Shown piece by piece: positions 62,655 through 64,000 of a DNA stretch of 64,000 nt; positions within the stretch are counted from its first letter, which is position 1, and every line of letters begins with the position of its first letter. The position numbers and the translations under genes are program-made. The notes beneath the pieces were generated by a model, which made no database searches, was not told where the DNA came from, and saw nothing but the letters and a program-made list of their open reading frames with translations. This stretch comes from Alcanivorax sp. DSM 26293 (GTDB lineage Bacteria; Pseudomonadota; Gammaproteobacteria; Pseudomonadales; Alcanivoracaceae): contig NZ_FNUM01000012.1 in the NCBI RefSeq assembly GCF_900107995.1, positions 22,224 to 86,223 of the forward strand. The letters run 5' to 3'.

Positions 62655-63521
62655 ATGAAAAAAATTCTGGGTGTCTATTCTGCGCCTCAACCCCACTGGG
62701 TCGGTGACGGTTTTCCGGTTCGCTCCCTGTTTTCCTATGAAAGTCATGGCAAACAGCTGAGCCCCTTTCTGCTGCTGGACTATGCCGGCCCGGCCCGCTT
62801 CCCCCCAGCCACCAAGCCTCGCGGCGTAGGCGAACATCCCCATCGCGGTTTTGAGACCGTAACCATTGTGTATCAGGGCGAAGTGGCGCACCGGGATTCC
62901 ACCGGCCAGGGTGGCGTGATCGGCCCGGGTGGCGTGCAGTGGATGACGGCCGGTGCCGGCATTCTTCATGAGGAGTTTCATTCCCCGGCATTCACCTACC
63001 AGGGCGGACACCTGGAAATGATTCAGCTGTGGGTCAATCTGCCCGCCGCCGACAAGATGACACCGCCTTCGTATCAGGGGATTACCCGTGAACAAATTCC
63101 CGTGGTGCCCCTGGACGACGGCAAGGGCGAAATTCGAGTCATTGCCGGTGACTATCAAGGGCACAAGGGCCCAGCCAGGACCTTTTCTCCCATGCTGGTC
63201 TGGGATGTCACCGTACAGGCTCATGCCAATGTGGTTCTGGACGTTCCCGATGGCTGGAATACGGCCGTGATTGCCAGAAGCGGCAGCACCCTGATCAATG
63301 AACATGCACGCACCGCCGCCGGCCAGATGGTTGTGCTCAGTGCAACGGGTGATCAGGTGCAAATTCAGGCGGAGGCCGAGAGCCAGCTCTTGCTGATCGC
63401 GGGCGAGCCACTGAACGAACCTGTCGAAGGGTATGGCCCTTTTGTCATGAATACCAAGGAAGAAATTCGCCAGGCGATCCGGGATTTCCAACAGGGTGAT
63501 TTCGGAAAGATGTCATCGTGA
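62655..63521 (+). CDS. Pirin-family protein (cupin dioxygenase-like)
   Basis: A bicupin protein of 288 residues. ATG at 62655 has AAGGAGG 7-8 bases upstream. The N-terminal cupin metal site is in GEHPHRGFETVTIVYQGEVAHRDS with His and Glu ligands; later HEEFHSPAF supplies a further His. The C-terminal cupin is degenerate. Some pirins have quercetinase activity; others are stress regulators. It is directly followed by the interrupted ycaC-like gene and divergent from LysR. Confidence 0.92.
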   Translation: MKKILGVYSAPQPHWVGDGFPVRSLFSYESHGKQLSPFLLLDYAGPARFPPATKPRGVGEHPHRGFETVTIVYQGEVAHRDSTGQGGVIGPGGVQWMTAGAGILHEEFHSPAFTYQGGHLEMIQLWVNLPAADKMTPPSYQGITREQIPVVPLDDGKGEIRVIAGDYQGHKGPARTFSPMLVWDVTVQAHANVVLDVPDGWNTAVIARSGSTLINEHARTAAGQMVVLSATGDQVQIQAEAESQLLLIAGEPLNEPVEGYGPFVMNTKEEIRQAIRDFQQGDFGKMSS

Positions 63522-63575
63522 AAAGTTCAATTACGGGTAACGACATCGTTACCCATTACCACCAGGAGAAAGACT

Positions 63576-63665
63576 ATGGGTAAGCAATACAATCGTCTCG
63601 ACAAGGACAACGCGGCAGTGTTGCTGGTCGACCATCAGGCCGGTGGTAATCACCCCGAAATTTAG
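63576..63665 (+). pseudogene. YcaC-like isochorismatase-family hydrolase, cut by an IS element
   Basis: Only the first 23 codons remain (MGKQYNRLDKDNAAVLLVDHQAG), with AGGAGA upstream. LLVDHQAG is the N-terminal catalytic Asp motif of cysteine hydrolases of the isochorismatase superfamily, normally about 200 residues. From about 63644 the frame changes to IS sequence and hits a stop at 63663-63665. The rest of the gene presumably lies beyond the far IS end, outside this window. Confidence 0.85.
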
Positions 63666-64000
63666 CCCTGCTCAAAAGTAGAATTTTCTCGTAACCTAGC
63701 ACGAAGGAGATTCTGCATGAAGAAGTCACGATTTTCGGACAGCCAGATCCTGGCGATCCTCAAGCAAGCGGAGAATGGCGTCCCTGTTCCCGAGCTGTGC
63801 CGGGAGCATGGCATGAGCAGCGCCAGCTTCTACAAGTGGCGCGCCAAGTACGGCGGTATGGACGCGTCCTTGATGGCTCGCCTGAAGGAGCTTGAGGACG
63901 AGAACCGCAGGCTCAAGAAAATGTATGCCGAGGAGCGCCTCAAGGCCGAGATTGTCCAGGAGGCACTCACAAAAAAGTGGTAAAGCCATCCCGGCGCAAG
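63644..64000 (+). mobile_element. IS3-family insertion sequence, left end (runs beyond window)
   Basis: The left end is set near 63644 (TGGTAATCACCCCGAAATT), where homology to the hydrolase stops. It carries an IS3-type orfA and the start of orfB in the -1 frame. Terminal repeats and target duplication cannot be checked because the right end is outside the window. Confidence 0.85.
63717..63983 (+). CDS. IS3-family transposase OrfA with -1 frameshift signal
   Basis: An 88-residue protein with the transposase helix-turn-helix MKKSRFSDSQILAILKQAENG then VPELCREHGMSSASFYKWRAKYGG, followed by a leucine-zipper-like coil (LKELEDENRRLKKMYAEERLKAEIVQEAL). AAGGAG lies upstream of the ATG. Near the 3' end A AAA AAG (63971-63977) is in phase for -1 slippage; the -1 frame then reads VVKPSRRK, which matches the beginning of OrfB, so an OrfAB fusion is expected. 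Confidence 0.93.
   Translation: MKKSRFSDSQILAILKQAENGVPVPELCREHGMSSASFYKWRAKYGGMDASLMARLKELEDENRRLKKMYAEERLKAEIVQEALTKKW

Overview
The window reads as chromosomal DNA of a marine oil-degrading gammaproteobacterium of the genus Alcanivorax or a close relative. The strongest pointer is a bifunctional wax ester synthase/diacylglycerol acyltransferase at 57.3-58.6 kb that matches my memory of A. borkumensis AtfA2 almost residue for residue. The ubiG-mupP-SDR and alaS-lysC-csrA-tRNA-Ser orders are the arrangements I know from Pseudomonas. Coding density is high, most proteins are ordinary core functions, and many genes overlap by 4 bases.

Layout. 0-2.3 kb: ubiG (cut by the window edge), mupP and an SDR reductase. 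2.6-12.9 kb: four paralogous exported proteins resembling solute receptors, an AarF/UbiB-type kinase, a lipoprotein and a large TRAP-type permease; a fifth paralogue sits at 28.6 kb. 13-17.2 kb: PilZ protein, methyltransferase, HIT protein, ycgN-ycgL-rnd. 17.4-18.1 kb: gpmA. 18.4-28.5 kb: a six-gene minus-strand operon (GNAT-like, GH3-family ligase, GNAT, condensation-type acyltransferase, RND adaptor, RND pump) divergent from an AraC regulator; it looks like a small biosynthesis-and-export cluster and is the best candidate for an undescribed system. 29.8-35.4 kb: acyl-CoA dehydrogenase, recR-ybaB-dnaX-4.5S RNA, and GAPDH. 35.5-44 kb: small heat-shock protein, a glycine-rich exported protein, a 2OG-Fe(II) oxygenase, and a PadR-led operon of domains of unknown function. 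44.2-48.7 kb: acetyl-CoA hydrolase/transferase, SMR pump, CobW GTPase, pyrC. 49-58.6 kb: tRNA-Ser, csrA, lysC, alaS, TauE-like permease, recX, recA, pncC/cinA-type amidase, atfA2. 59-64 kb: rnk, metY, a NYN-domain protein, LysR-pirin, then a ycaC-like hydrolase interrupted by an IS3-family element running off the window.

Between genes, and mostly hard against stop codons, lie many inverted repeats of three kinds: (i) arms made of degenerate 7-base units, with the unit shared by the two arms of a locus but differing between some loci; (ii) REP-like palindromes of the TGTAGGAGCG type; (iii) palindromes of the GTTGGAGCCTTGC type. Regulatory points visible in the sequence include an A AAA AAG frameshift site in dnaX followed at once by a -1 frame stop, the same heptamer at the end of the IS orfA, a LexA-type box before recA, GGA motifs over the csrA ribosome binding site with a structured leader upstream, and a possible ROSE-like thermometer before the small heat-shock gene.

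All calls come from reading the sequence; no database search was run. Family names are from memory of motif patterns.
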